From Sphingobacterium zeae (GTDB lineage: Bacteria; Bacteroidota; Bacteroidia; Sphingobacteriales; Sphingobacteriaceae), in assembly GCF_030818895.1 (NCBI RefSeq), contig NZ_JAUTBA010000001.1, forward strand, positions 3,596,001-3,660,000: 64,000 nt of DNA, read 5' to 3'. Of this stretch, positions 36,023-45,125 are shown in pieces (position 1 is the first letter of the stretch; the number at the start of each line of letters is the position of its first letter). A program made the position numbers and the translations under genes. The notes under the pieces are model-generated. The model saw only the letters and a list, made by a program, of their open reading frames with translations. It was not told the DNA's origin and made no database searches.

Positions 36023-36082
36023 CTAGCTGAAAAGCTTCCGTTTTTTTAGAATTCAAAATCAACCTAATCTACTGTTTTAATC

Positions 36083-39000
36083 ATGAGCATAAACAATTGG
36101 AAACGATTGTCTGTGGCGCTATTTGCCTCATTTCAGGCAAGTGTAGTTGTTGCACAGCAACCCGTTTCACCTATTATCAATGCAGATCTTATTGGTACAC
36201 TACTTGATGCACGAACCAATAGACCCATCGCTGGGGCAACGGTGCAATTAGACGCCGTCACACACAGCGTACAAACCGATACCTGGGGCCGTTTTTCTTT
36301 CCGAACTGGCCAAAAATTACCTTTTAAAATTATTGTGAGCCACCTGGGGTATGTCTCGGATACCCTCGTTGTGCAACGCTCGCCCGTAGAGATCAAATTG
36401 CAACCCAATGACCGTCAACTCGACGAAATTGTCGTCGTCGGATACGGAACGACAAAAAAAGGCGATATTACAGGTGCCCTCTCCCAGATCAAAGGGCAAG
36501 ATCTCAATGATCGTCCCATAGCAAATATCGTTCAAGGGATACAGGGTAAAGCAAGCGGCGTGGACATTACCTCAAATAACCGTCCCGGTGGCATAGGTAC
36601 CATACGCATTCGCGGTAACCGCTCCATAAATGCCTCCAATGAGCCCCTATATGTGGTCGACGGAATTCCGATATCCGCAAGTGAAGCAGCGATTATTAAT
36701 CCCAAAGACATTGCCTCGATTGAAATTCTCAAAGACGCCTCTGCAACGGCAATATACGGTTCACGTGGCGCAAATGGCGTGATACTGGTTTCACTTTTGG
36801 AAGGAAAAAAAGGACAGGTCGCTGTGCAGTACAATGGGTCAATATCTTTCGATCAGATCCATTCTACCACAGATTGGATGGATTCAAAGGCACTTTTGGA
36901 CTGGCAACGGCAGAGCCACATCAACGGGGGGACCTATACGGGAAAATATGGCACAGCCCCCGATCCTGATTTTTATATTCAAAATTTTGGTGGCGGCGAA
37001 ACTTATGGTATCGAGTCAATCCGAAATGCCTTCAGCTGGGGAACAGACGGCAAACCGCTACTCCGTGATGCAACAGCGGAGGAAATTGCCAAGGGATATG
37101 CCGCGCAAGTGCCTCTATATAACGGCGACAATATCCTCAACCAGGGTTGGACAGATTTAGTGACACGCCTGGCAAAAACCAATAATCATAGCCTCTCCCT
37201 CTCTTCGGGCAATGAAAAATCGAGTCTTTATCTCTCGGCAGGACTGCTCGATCAGCAGGGTGCAATGATCGATCAGGATTATAAACGGTATACCACAACA
37301 TTAAAAGGTGATGTTTCACCACGAACATGGTTGAAGCTGGGCATATCAACAATAGGAAGCTATGCTGTCCAAAACTATGGAATGGCCGATAATTCCGCCA
37401 ATTCGGGTGGAAAAGATTCCTACAGCCAAGCCCTAGCACTCATGCCTTATGCGCCGGCCTATGACGAAAATGGCCTTCTCTTAAACACCAATCGTACCGG
37501 TCTGTCAGCACATAATGTCTTGCTGAATATTGAAAACAGCAAAAATGAGTACACCCAGTATAGTGTGCTTTCCAATGCCTTTGCGCAGCTCAATTTTACC
37601 CCCTGGCTAAAATATCAGCTTAAATTTGGGGTACAATATACAGGGGTAGAAAATGGTTCCTTCTATGGCCCTGACTACACGAACCCATTCTCGGCCGTGG
37701 GTACCGCTCCGCTGATTGGCTATAATTCCCATAGCAAACGGTTATCCTGGGTGTTTGAAAATATGTTAACATTCGACAAGAAATGGGCTGATCAGTCGCT
37801 GAAAGTGGATGCTTTGCAGTCATCACAGGAAAATCGATCCAATGGCATTAATATCCGGGCACAGGATATCACCTTTCCTTCCTCACTCTGGTACAATTTG
37901 GGGGCAAATGATCTGGGCCGCCCCATGAGCTATGGTACATCCTATAGCAAATACACGCTGCTTTCGTATATGCTACGCGCCAATTATGCCCTGAAAAATA
38001 AGTACCTCCTTACAGCTACTGGCCGCTGGGATGGCGCATCGGTACTTGCACAAGGGCACAAGTTTGACTTTTTCCCCTCTTTGGCAGTCGCCTATAAACT
38101 GGAAGAAGAACCCTGGCTGAAACAGGTGAGTTGGATTAATCAGCTCAAATTCCGCTATGGAATCGGTGTAACAGGAAATTCTTCGGTATCTCCCTACACC
38201 ACTTCGGGAACAATCGCAGGTGCAGCCTATGTTTTTGACGAAACCCAATATCCGGGCTATAAATCATCGTCTATGCCGAATGCCAATCTTGGCTGGGAAA
38301 AAACTGTGCAGCATAATGTGGGACTGGATTTTGGATTTCTGAACAACAGGATATCGGGTTCGATCGAATGGTATCGGGCGAATACCAAAGATCTCCTGCT
38401 CAATCGATCCATTCCCCCAGTATTAGGTTACAACAGCATATTGGGCAATATCGGAAAAACGAGTAACAGCGGGCTTGAAATCTCGTTATCAAGTAAAAAT
38501 GTCGACCGCCCAGATTTTTCCTGGAACACCACCTTGACCTGGAGTAGAAACCGCGAGAAGATCGTCGAATTGGTCGATGGCAAGGTAGACGATGTCGCCA
38601 ATGGTTGGTTTATCGGGCAACCGATAGCGGTATTTAGGGACTATGTATACGACCGCTTGTGGCAGCAAACTCCCGAAGACCTCCGGCTGATTGAACTGTA
38701 TCGGAAAATTGGCAATATCACGGCGCTACCGGGGCAAGTAAAGATTAAAGACCAGCAACTGGTGGAAGTGCAGCCCGGTACCGAGGGCGCAAAATCTGTC
38801 ACACTCGCATCAGGCGAAACGGTGACCTATCTTGACAACGGATTTGGAACCATCAACGACAATGATAAAGAGCTGCTGGGCAGCAACAGGCCCAAATGGA
38901 GTGGCGGTATTGTCAACGCTTTTCGTTACAAAAACTGGGATCTTTCTTTCTTTGTCTATGCGCGCATCGGTAGCCGTTATTATGGTGCACTTCAGACGTA

Positions 39001-39373
39001 CGGACGACGGATTGAAAACGATGTTTGGAGTCCTGAAAACACTGCGGCTTCTTTCCCACAGCAGACGACAGCAACGTATACCAACTACAATGCCGCCCGG
39101 AATTATACCAATGGCAGTTTGGTCTCTTTGCGCTATATCTCCCTGGGCTACACGTTCAAACAGTCCCTGTTGGATAGGCTCAATATCGGAAGCCTGCAAG
39201 TATATGCACAGATCCTAAATCCAGTAATCTGGGGCGGCGAAGCGGTAAAAATAGGCCTCAATCCAGACGATGTGAATGGCTGGGATAATGCTGCTGCTGC
39301 CCAGCGTGGTGGTCAGACCTCCAATACCATCTTATTGCGCAGTGCCGTGCTCGGCTTAAGAATCGGTCTTTAA
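36083..39373 (+). CDS. SusC-type TonB-dependent outer-membrane transporter
   Basis: This 1096-residue transporter has a signal peptide, a carboxypeptidase-regulatory-like domain (about residues 38-110, GATVQLDAVTHSVQTD), the TonB-linked LDEIVVVGYGTTKKGD segment, a plug with DGIPIS and EILKDASATAIYGSRGANGV, and a long barrel ending LGLRIGL. It lies 20 bases before its SusD partner. The cognate enzymes downstream (a lyase candidate, DUF6250 and sulfatase) point to a glycan as the imported substrate. It is divergent from, and in its N-terminal domain clearly related to, the SusC at 32145. Confidence 0.94.
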   Translation: MSINNWKRLSVALFASFQASVVVAQQPVSPIINADLIGTLLDARTNRPIAGATVQLDAVTHSVQTDTWGRFSFRTGQKLPFKIIVSHLGYVSDTLVVQRSPVEIKLQPNDRQLDEIVVVGYGTTKKGDITGALSQIKGQDLNDRPIANIVQGIQGKASGVDITSNNRPGGIGTIRIRGNRSINASNEPLYVVDGIPISASEAAIINPKDIASIEILKDASATAIYGSRGANGVILVSLLEGKKGQVAVQYNGSISFDQIHSTTDWMDSKALLDWQRQSHINGGTYTGKYGTAPDPDFYIQNFGGGETYGIESIRNAFSWGTDGKPLLRDATAEEIAKGYAAQVPLYNGDNILNQGWTDLVTRLAKTNNHSLSLSSGNEKSSLYLSAGLLDQQGAMIDQDYKRYTTTLKGDVSPRTWLKLGISTIGSYAVQNYGMADNSANSGGKDSYSQALALMPYAPAYDENGLLLNTNRTGLSAHNVLLNIENSKNEYTQYSVLSNAFAQLNFTPWLKYQLKFGVQYTGVENGSFYGPDYTNPFSAVGTAPLIGYNSHSKRLSWVFENMLTFDKKWADQSLKVDALQSSQENRSNGINIRAQDITFPSSLWYNLGANDLGRPMSYGTSYSKYTLLSYMLRANYALKNKYLLTATGRWDGASVLAQGHKFDFFPSLAVAYKLEEEPWLKQVSWINQLKFRYGIGVTGNSSVSPYTTSGTIAGAAYVFDETQYPGYKSSSMPNANLGWEKTVQHNVGLDFGFLNNRISGSIEWYRANTKDLLLNRSIPPVLGYNSILGNIGKTSNSGLEISLSSKNVDRPDFSWNTTLTWSRNREKIVELVDGKVDDVANGWFIGQPIAVFRDYVYDRLWQQTPEDLRLIELYRKIGNITALPGQVKIKDQQLVEVQPGTEGAKSVTLASGETVTYLDNGFGTINDNDKELLGSNRPKWSGGIVNAFRYKNWDLSFFVYARIGSRYYGALQTYGRRIENDVWSPENTAASFPQQTTATYTNYNAARNYTNGSLVSLRYISLGYTFKQSLLDRLNIGSLQVYAQILNPVIWGGEAVKIGLNPDDVNGWDNAAAAQRGGQTSNTILLRSAVLGLRIGL

Positions 39374-39393
39374 ATCAATAGCATCAACAACAC

Positions 39394-41655
39394 ATGAGAC
39401 TTGAAAAAAACACTATAAAAAAAGGTGCCCTTTGGGCCTTAACTATACTATTGACAGGAATAGGATTAAGTTCCTGCAAAGACTTTCTCAAAGAAGAAAT
39501 GGTCTCTACGATTACTCAAGACTATTTTGAATCTGAAAAAGGACTTGACGAACTGGTCGTTGCAAACTACAACATCTTACGTTTTAAATATGGGTTTATG
39601 GAAGGCCCCTTTCTTTTTGAAACAGGCAACGATATCGTCGAACCACTTGATAATGCATGGGCTACCTTCAGTCCCGCAGTGTGGTCGCCATCAGGAGCCG
39701 CAGGCGAATACGCCAATAACCTGATCGGCTATTATCAAACCCAACTATTGGGGGCCTACCCCATTATAAATGACTGCAACAAAGCCATCGAAATTATTAC
39801 CGAAAGAGCACCAGGAAAGTATGCAAATGACGCGGCATATGCCAATCAAAAGCTTTCCGAACTCTATTTTCTACGGGCCTATGCCTATTACTTACTGGTT
39901 ACCCAACTGGGCGATGTTCCTTTTCCTCTGAAAAGCAACAACAGTCTTCCGGCCAATTTTTATCTGCCCAAAACAAATTCGGCGACCATTTATGCCAAAT
40001 TAATTTCAGACCTGCGATTTGCCGAGCAGCATTTACCTATTGCCGTACAGACGCAGCGCGGACGGATTACCCGCAATGCAGCCCAGCATTTCCTAGCGAA
40101 ACTTTACCTGCAGCGCCATCAGGCCGCAGCCTTTAAATCCTACCGGAATGCAGACGGCACTTTAGACCCCGCAAGTCCCAATGCCTACCAGGGGCTATTA
40201 TATAAAGGGGAAGGAATAGCAGATCTGGATTCCACCATTTATTATTCCTCTCAGGTCATAAATTCCGGGATCACCCTGGCCTCAAATTATTGGGACCTTT
40301 TTGCCATTGAGAAAGGAAATTGGACGAACGAAACAAATCCAGAGATCATCCTACAGGCCTCCTATGGTAATAATTTGGACAATGGTCGTTACGGCATGCG
40401 CACCAATGCAGCCTTCACCGCCGATTACCGCAATGCGGCCTGGAATATCCCAAGCTGGACCTGGTCTTATGGACTGCTAAAAGGTCAGGGATTTTTACCC
40501 TCAGACTGGGGTTATGATGTATTTACGGATAAAATAAATGATTCCCGTTTTGAAAAATCATTCCAGCTCGAATATCAGAGTGCTTCTTTCGATAATGCGT
40601 CCCAATCGGACGGTCCTGGTCTTGCCTATACCGACGCTAAGAATGCTTCCCTGGCCTGGCAAGCTAATGAAGCCGATTTCTTTAATGCCAATATCAAGCC
40701 GAACTATCCACGTCCATCCTGGAAAGGGCGGAATGCGCAGGCCGGGCAGCGGAAAATTGGAACCGCTGATTTGGGACTTGTTTTCCTTGAAAACAGCAAA
40801 GAAACGGCCATTGATATCAATGAGGCCCTTGCACAACCTTATGTACTCTATCCGCGATGGATCAAAGACAACGGAAAATATTATTACCGAAAGACAGGTG
40901 CCGACAGGTACAGTGGAAACGCGGGGCTGTTATTAAACCGGAAAGTGCGTCCATCTTCACGAAAATTTATCGATCCGAATCGCAGTACAGTAGACAACCA
41001 TTTTGGTACGCGTGATGTAGCCATTTTTCGACTCGCCGAAACTTTTCTTATCCGTGCAGAAGCCTATGGCCGAAAAGGAGACTATGCCAATGCCATTGCC
41101 GATATCAATAAATTACGAAACCGAGCCGCCTACAAAGCCGGAGAAAACCGCGCCGAGGTATTGGCCCGCTTGTACCCTGGAGCCGAATCATTGCGTGCAG
41201 AAGAACGCTCTTACCCTTACAGCTCCGCGACGGCCACCTTTGATAAAATCAGCGTCGACGCTTCCTATTGGGACGGAAGCTCCGCGAAATCCAAGGCCGA
41301 ACAATATCCGTCTGAGGCGAATACCGAATTGAAACGTTTTGTCCATTTTATCTACAATGAATACTCGCGCGAGTTTAATACGGAGCAGGTCTTATACGAA
41401 GGGATACACCATGCAGGAATACAGCTGGAGCGTATGTTGCATCATGCCCAGCTTGCTTCGAGCCGAAATGCGGGATGGCCCAAATCGGATAATCCATCCG
41501 GAGTGAATGGTCAGGACGGCAACGGAAAGGGAACCTTTTCGGCAACCCATACTTTCAAACCTTTTCCGCAATCGTATATCAGTATGTTAACCGATAAAGA
41601 TGGTGTGCTCCTTGATGAAACAGCCCGCCGTGCCTATCAGAATCCTGGATATTAA
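39394..41655 (+). CDS. SusD-type surface lipoprotein, unusually long
   Basis: This 753-residue protein has a lipoprotein signal (LTILLTGIGLSSCKDFLKEE) with acidic residues after the cysteine. The SusD fold is visible in YFLRAYAYYLLVTQLGDVP, NAAQHFLAKLYLQRH and the C-terminal FRLAETFLIRAEAYGRKGDYANAIADINKLRNRAAY. Typical SusD proteins have 450-650 residues; the extra length lies in the second half and probably forms a larger glycan-binding face. It is expected to cap the adjacent SusC channel. Confidence 0.9.
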   Translation: MRLEKNTIKKGALWALTILLTGIGLSSCKDFLKEEMVSTITQDYFESEKGLDELVVANYNILRFKYGFMEGPFLFETGNDIVEPLDNAWATFSPAVWSPSGAAGEYANNLIGYYQTQLLGAYPIINDCNKAIEIITERAPGKYANDAAYANQKLSELYFLRAYAYYLLVTQLGDVPFPLKSNNSLPANFYLPKTNSATIYAKLISDLRFAEQHLPIAVQTQRGRITRNAAQHFLAKLYLQRHQAAAFKSYRNADGTLDPASPNAYQGLLYKGEGIADLDSTIYYSSQVINSGITLASNYWDLFAIEKGNWTNETNPEIILQASYGNNLDNGRYGMRTNAAFTADYRNAAWNIPSWTWSYGLLKGQGFLPSDWGYDVFTDKINDSRFEKSFQLEYQSASFDNASQSDGPGLAYTDAKNASLAWQANEADFFNANIKPNYPRPSWKGRNAQAGQRKIGTADLGLVFLENSKETAIDINEALAQPYVLYPRWIKDNGKYYYRKTGADRYSGNAGLLLNRKVRPSSRKFIDPNRSTVDNHFGTRDVAIFRLAETFLIRAEAYGRKGDYANAIADINKLRNRAAYKAGENRAEVLARLYPGAESLRAEERSYPYSSATATFDKISVDASYWDGSSAKSKAEQYPSEANTELKRFVHFIYNEYSREFNTEQVLYEGIHHAGIQLERMLHHAQLASSRNAGWPKSDNPSGVNGQDGNGKGTFSATHTFKPFPQSYISMLTDKDGVLLDETARRAYQNPGY

Positions 41656-41665
41656 CCCTTTTAAC

Positions 41666-44386
41666 ATGACATTGAACAGACGGAAATTTATAAAAAACAC
41701 CGGCCTCTTCGGTTTGGGCATCGGGCCGCTCGCCAGCCTCAACTTATATGGCGGTCCAAACCGGACTGCACATAAAAGCGGTGATAACCACTCAGAAGCT
41801 GCGTTGGACATTCCATTGCACTGGATCGACCGGCAACAGGGAGCACCCTCTTTGGGGACAACTTTCGGTGTCCCCTGGCCAAAAGGAAAGGTAAGGGAAC
41901 AGCAGCAATTCGAGCTGCGCGATAACCAGGGCCATACGGCCCCCATCCAAACCTGGCCCTTGGCTTTCTGGCCAGATGGTTCCGTGAAATGGTCGGCATG
42001 CGCCGTTGCTAATCCATCGACACTGATCCAGGAAGAACTTTTTTTGACAGCGAGTGAGCGCATACAGCCAGGGATCCAAGTACAGGAGCACGAGGAGTCC
42101 ATCACTGTCGATAATGGCCTTTTAAAAGTGACTTTCGGAAAGACGGGAACTAAGCTGCTACAGGAAATCCGACAAGATGGCCGGCTCGTTGCTAGCGCTG
42201 CTTTCTTGCAGATTTTGTTGCAGGATGCCCCTGATGCAGAACCCGGAGAAAATTTAAATAGGACTACATGGCAGTCCCATATTGAAAAAACTGTAGTCGA
42301 AAACAGTGGCAGCCAGCGTGTCCTCATTCGCGTGGCGGGAACGCATCAGCATGGCGAGCAAAAAAAAATCCCGTTTATCGTCCGTTTTTATCTTTACGAC
42401 AAGTCGCCCACGATAAAAGTAATTCACACCTTTTTATATGACGGCGATGAACAGCGCGATTTTATCAAGGGAATAGGCCTATCTGTGGTAATGCCATTGC
42501 ATGATACGCCGACCTACAATCGTTACATTCGTTTTGTCGGGGAAAACGGCGAAGTCTTTTCCGAAGCGGTGAAAGGGCTTACGGGACTTCGCCGTGATCC
42601 AGGCAGCGCGGTACGGAAGCAACAGCTGGAAGGAAAGGAAGTCAAATGGGAGAACATTACGGAGACCGCAAAAAAAGGACTCCCCTTTATTCCCGAATTT
42701 GGCGATTATACCTTGCTGCAGGCCCATCCCTCTGCCAGCAGCATCGAAAAACGGACCAAATCCGGCCATGCTTGGATTCATAGCCACGATGGTGGCCGCG
42801 CTATGGGAACCGCATACTTAGGGACACCTTCCGCTGGAGTCGCTTTGGGTATTCGTAACTTTTGGCAAAGTTATCCGGGCCAGCTGGATATCCGTGGTGC
42901 CGCATCCGATGCAGCTACCCTGACAGCCTGGTTGTGGGCTCCGAAGGCCGAAGCAATGGACCTGCGATTCTACCACGACGGCATGGGACAGGACAGCTAT
43001 GAAAAACAATGGGAAGGCCTCGAGATCACCTACGAAGACTACGAGGCTGGATACGGAAGTCCAATCGGTGTCGCACGCACCTCCGAATTATATTTATCCA
43101 TCTTCGACCAGAGCCCCCCGTCTGAAAAATTGAGGCAACTGGCGCAGGCATACCAGCAACCACCACTACTATCGGCCAGTCCATCCTATCTCTTCGAGCA
43201 GCAGGTGTTTGGCGCCAACTGGGGGCTTCCAGACCGCAGCTCGGCCCTGAAAGCGGCGCTGGAAGATAAATTGGATGCACTCGTTACCTTCTATAAGGGA
43301 GAGGTTGATCGTAGAGGTTGGTACGGATTCTGGAACTACGGCGACGTCATGCATAGTTATGATGCAGATCGACATGTGTGGAAATACGATGTGGGCGGTT
43401 TTGCCTGGGATAACTCTGAACTTGGCACCGATCTTTGGCTCTGGTACTATTACCTCCGTTCGGGCAATCGCGATTGCTTTCGTTTTGCCGAAGCCATGTG
43501 CAGACACACCGGAGAAGTAGATGTACATCATCTTGGGCGGTTTGCCCCTTTGGGAAGCCGCCACAATGTGATGCATTGGGGTTGCAGTGCCAAGCAGCTC
43601 CGTATCAGTACGGCGCTCAACAGACGGTTTTATTATTACCTCACCGCAGATGAACGTACAGGCGATCTGTTGCGTGAGCAGGTGGAAGCCGCTTATAGGC
43701 TTCAAGATATCGTGGCCCTTCGCAAGCGAGTGGATGAACCTGTTGTCACAGAAAAAGGCAAAGCGCTGGTAGGTTTTGGTACCGACTGGGGAGCGATTGC
43801 GGCAGCATGGTTTACAGAATGGGAACGAACCCTCGACCCTAAAATATTGGCCCGCCTCAAAGCCAGCATGCAAAGCATCGCCGACCAACCGCAAGGTTTT
43901 TTCACAGGGCTGAGCCTGCTGGATATTGCTACCGGAAAATTTGACCGCCAAAAAGATAAAACTGTGCGGGTATCACATCTGAATGCTGTTTTTGGACTTG
44001 TCGAAATCTGTCAGGAAATACTGCTTGTAATTCCCGACAAAAGATTTGAAACAGCCTGGCTGCAATACTGTCGCTTATACAACGCATCCGATGAGGAGCG
44101 GCTACATGCGCTGGGTACCAAAGAAGGCAAATTTAACCTACGGAGCAGCCATGCCAGGCTTACGGCTTATGCCGCATTCAAATTGGGTGATCAGTTGCTG
44201 GCAGAAAGAACATGGCATGAACTTCTTGGAACCAAGGCCGGATCCTTCGTTCAGGCCACCACTATACCACTGGTAGGGCTAGCGAACAATCAGCAGGAAT
44301 GGAAAAATATATCAACAAACGAAGCGGCCCAATGGAGCTTAAGTACGTTTCAGTGCCTACATTACGTCGGTAAGTTTCTAAAATAA
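41666..44386 (+). CDS. PL26-like exo-rhamnogalacturonan lyase family protein
   Basis: ATG 41666 is preferred over 41600 because it gives MTLNRRKFIKNTGLFGLGIG, a twin-arginine-type signal, and lies 10 bases after the SusD stop rather than inside that gene. The 906-residue protein begins with a beta domain containing GAPSLGTTFGVPWPKGKV and PLAFWPDGSVKWSACAV, then a beta-sandwich region and a C-terminal alpha/alpha-barrel-like region rich in tryptophan and tyrosine (WYGFWNYGDVMHSYD, DLWLWYYYLRSGN). This order matches the exo-rhamnogalacturonan lyase family related to fungal PcRGLX (PL26). The exact substrate is not certain; sulfatase and DUF6250 neighbours suggest a charged, perhaps rhamnose-containing glycan. 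Confidence 0.75.
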   Translation: MTLNRRKFIKNTGLFGLGIGPLASLNLYGGPNRTAHKSGDNHSEAALDIPLHWIDRQQGAPSLGTTFGVPWPKGKVREQQQFELRDNQGHTAPIQTWPLAFWPDGSVKWSACAVANPSTLIQEELFLTASERIQPGIQVQEHEESITVDNGLLKVTFGKTGTKLLQEIRQDGRLVASAAFLQILLQDAPDAEPGENLNRTTWQSHIEKTVVENSGSQRVLIRVAGTHQHGEQKKIPFIVRFYLYDKSPTIKVIHTFLYDGDEQRDFIKGIGLSVVMPLHDTPTYNRYIRFVGENGEVFSEAVKGLTGLRRDPGSAVRKQQLEGKEVKWENITETAKKGLPFIPEFGDYTLLQAHPSASSIEKRTKSGHAWIHSHDGGRAMGTAYLGTPSAGVALGIRNFWQSYPGQLDIRGAASDAATLTAWLWAPKAEAMDLRFYHDGMGQDSYEKQWEGLEITYEDYEAGYGSPIGVARTSELYLSIFDQSPPSEKLRQLAQAYQQPPLLSASPSYLFEQQVFGANWGLPDRSSALKAALEDKLDALVTFYKGEVDRRGWYGFWNYGDVMHSYDADRHVWKYDVGGFAWDNSELGTDLWLWYYYLRSGNRDCFRFAEAMCRHTGEVDVHHLGRFAPLGSRHNVMHWGCSAKQLRISTALNRRFYYYLTADERTGDLLREQVEAAYRLQDIVALRKRVDEPVVTEKGKALVGFGTDWGAIAAAWFTEWERTLDPKILARLKASMQSIADQPQGFFTGLSLLDIATGKFDRQKDKTVRVSHLNAVFGLVEICQEILLVIPDKRFETAWLQYCRLYNASDEERLHALGTKEGKFNLRSSHARLTAYAAFKLGDQLLAERTWHELLGTKAGSFVQATTIPLVGLANNQQEWKNISTNEAAQWSLSTFQCLHYVGKFLK

Positions 44387-44392
44387 TACGTT

Positions 44393-45076
44393 ATGCTCAA
44401 ATTTTTTAAAAGGCGCTATTTCACATTATCTTGGCTGCTGTTGATTCATTTTATTAGTCCAGCGCAAGAAAAGTCCACATGGAAAGTGCCATTAAACGAA
44501 GTAAACCGATGGATCATCGAACTGGAGTATCCCGACAAGTCGCATATTGAAGCGAGCAACGAAGGATTAGTTATTGACTCCTATGGCGGAGCCACTTTAT
44601 GGCTAGACACCTTGCTGACCGGCGATTACCTCATCCAATACGAAAGGGAAATAAGTCTTGACAAGGGCGAGAACAAACGGCTCTCTGATCTGAACCAGTT
44701 TTGGCTCGCACAGGAGCCGCACAACGAAATAAAACTTAAATCCAGGGATGGTAGATTAGACAGTTATAATGACCTAATCCTTTTCTATGTGGGTATTGGG
44801 GGCAACAACAATAGTACAACCCGGTTTCGCCGCTACGACGGATCTGGCGAAAGGATACTTTTGGCCGAGAAAAATGAAAAACCTTTTTTGCTGGAGGCAG
44901 GCCGCTCCGACACAATCTCTACTTTCGTACGTGCATCAAAGAGACAAACAGAAGTCTGGATGAACGGCAAGCGTTTATTTGTGGAAGAAGGCATCCAAAA
45001 TACCAAAGGCTACTTTGGGCTGCGGCTTACCGCGAGCCGGCAGGTGATAAAATGGCTCACCCTATCCAAATTATAG
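44393..45076 (+). CDS. Secreted DUF6250-type protein
   Basis: This 227-residue protein has a signal peptide (LSWLLLIHFISPAQE) and a beta-sandwich domain with SYGGATLWLDTLLTGDYLIQYE and LSDLNQFWLA, which resembles the DUF6250 concanavalin-like family of polysaccharide-use loci. It follows the lyase gene by six bases. Such proteins are often found next to lyases and sulfatases and may bind or cleave glycans; no catalytic residues can be assigned. Confidence 0.7.
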   Translation: MLKFFKRRYFTLSWLLLIHFISPAQEKSTWKVPLNEVNRWIIELEYPDKSHIEASNEGLVIDSYGGATLWLDTLLTGDYLIQYEREISLDKGENKRLSDLNQFWLAQEPHNEIKLKSRDGRLDSYNDLILFYVGIGGNNNSTTRFRRYDGSGERILLAEKNEKPFLLEAGRSDTISTFVRASKRQTEVWMNGKRLFVEEGIQNTKGYFGLRLTASRQVIKWLTLSKL

Positions 45077-45125
45077 CAAATCCACTCGATGAACAACAGC
45101 ATACGGCTAACGAAAACAAATCAAA

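Larger units (their letters stand above)
35352..36082. promoter_or_regulatory. 731-base divergent control region between two SusC/SusD operons
   Basis: Apart from two 31-codon leader ORFs, no larger gene is supported here. The two halves mirror each other. From the centre outward, each has a TAnnTTTG box, 11-13 bases, the element TCAATTGGCGTTGG, 34-41 bases, a leader ORF of 96 bases including the stop, and then the SusC gene. The middle (about 35640-35840) is A/T-rich with no other recognisable signal. Confidence 0.75.

Noticed and set aside
41600..41665. Upstream start of the lyase-like gene inside susD
   Set aside because: The Tat-type signal begins at 41666, ten bases after the SusD stop; the extra 22 residues have no export function.
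41587..42327. Minus-strand frame of 246 codons opposite the lyase-like gene
   Set aside because: It is antisense to a gene with clear family motifs and has low-complexity cysteine- and serine-rich sequence.
43169..43951. Minus-strand frame of 260 codons
   Set aside because: It is a shadow of the lyase-like gene with no domain or start context of its own.
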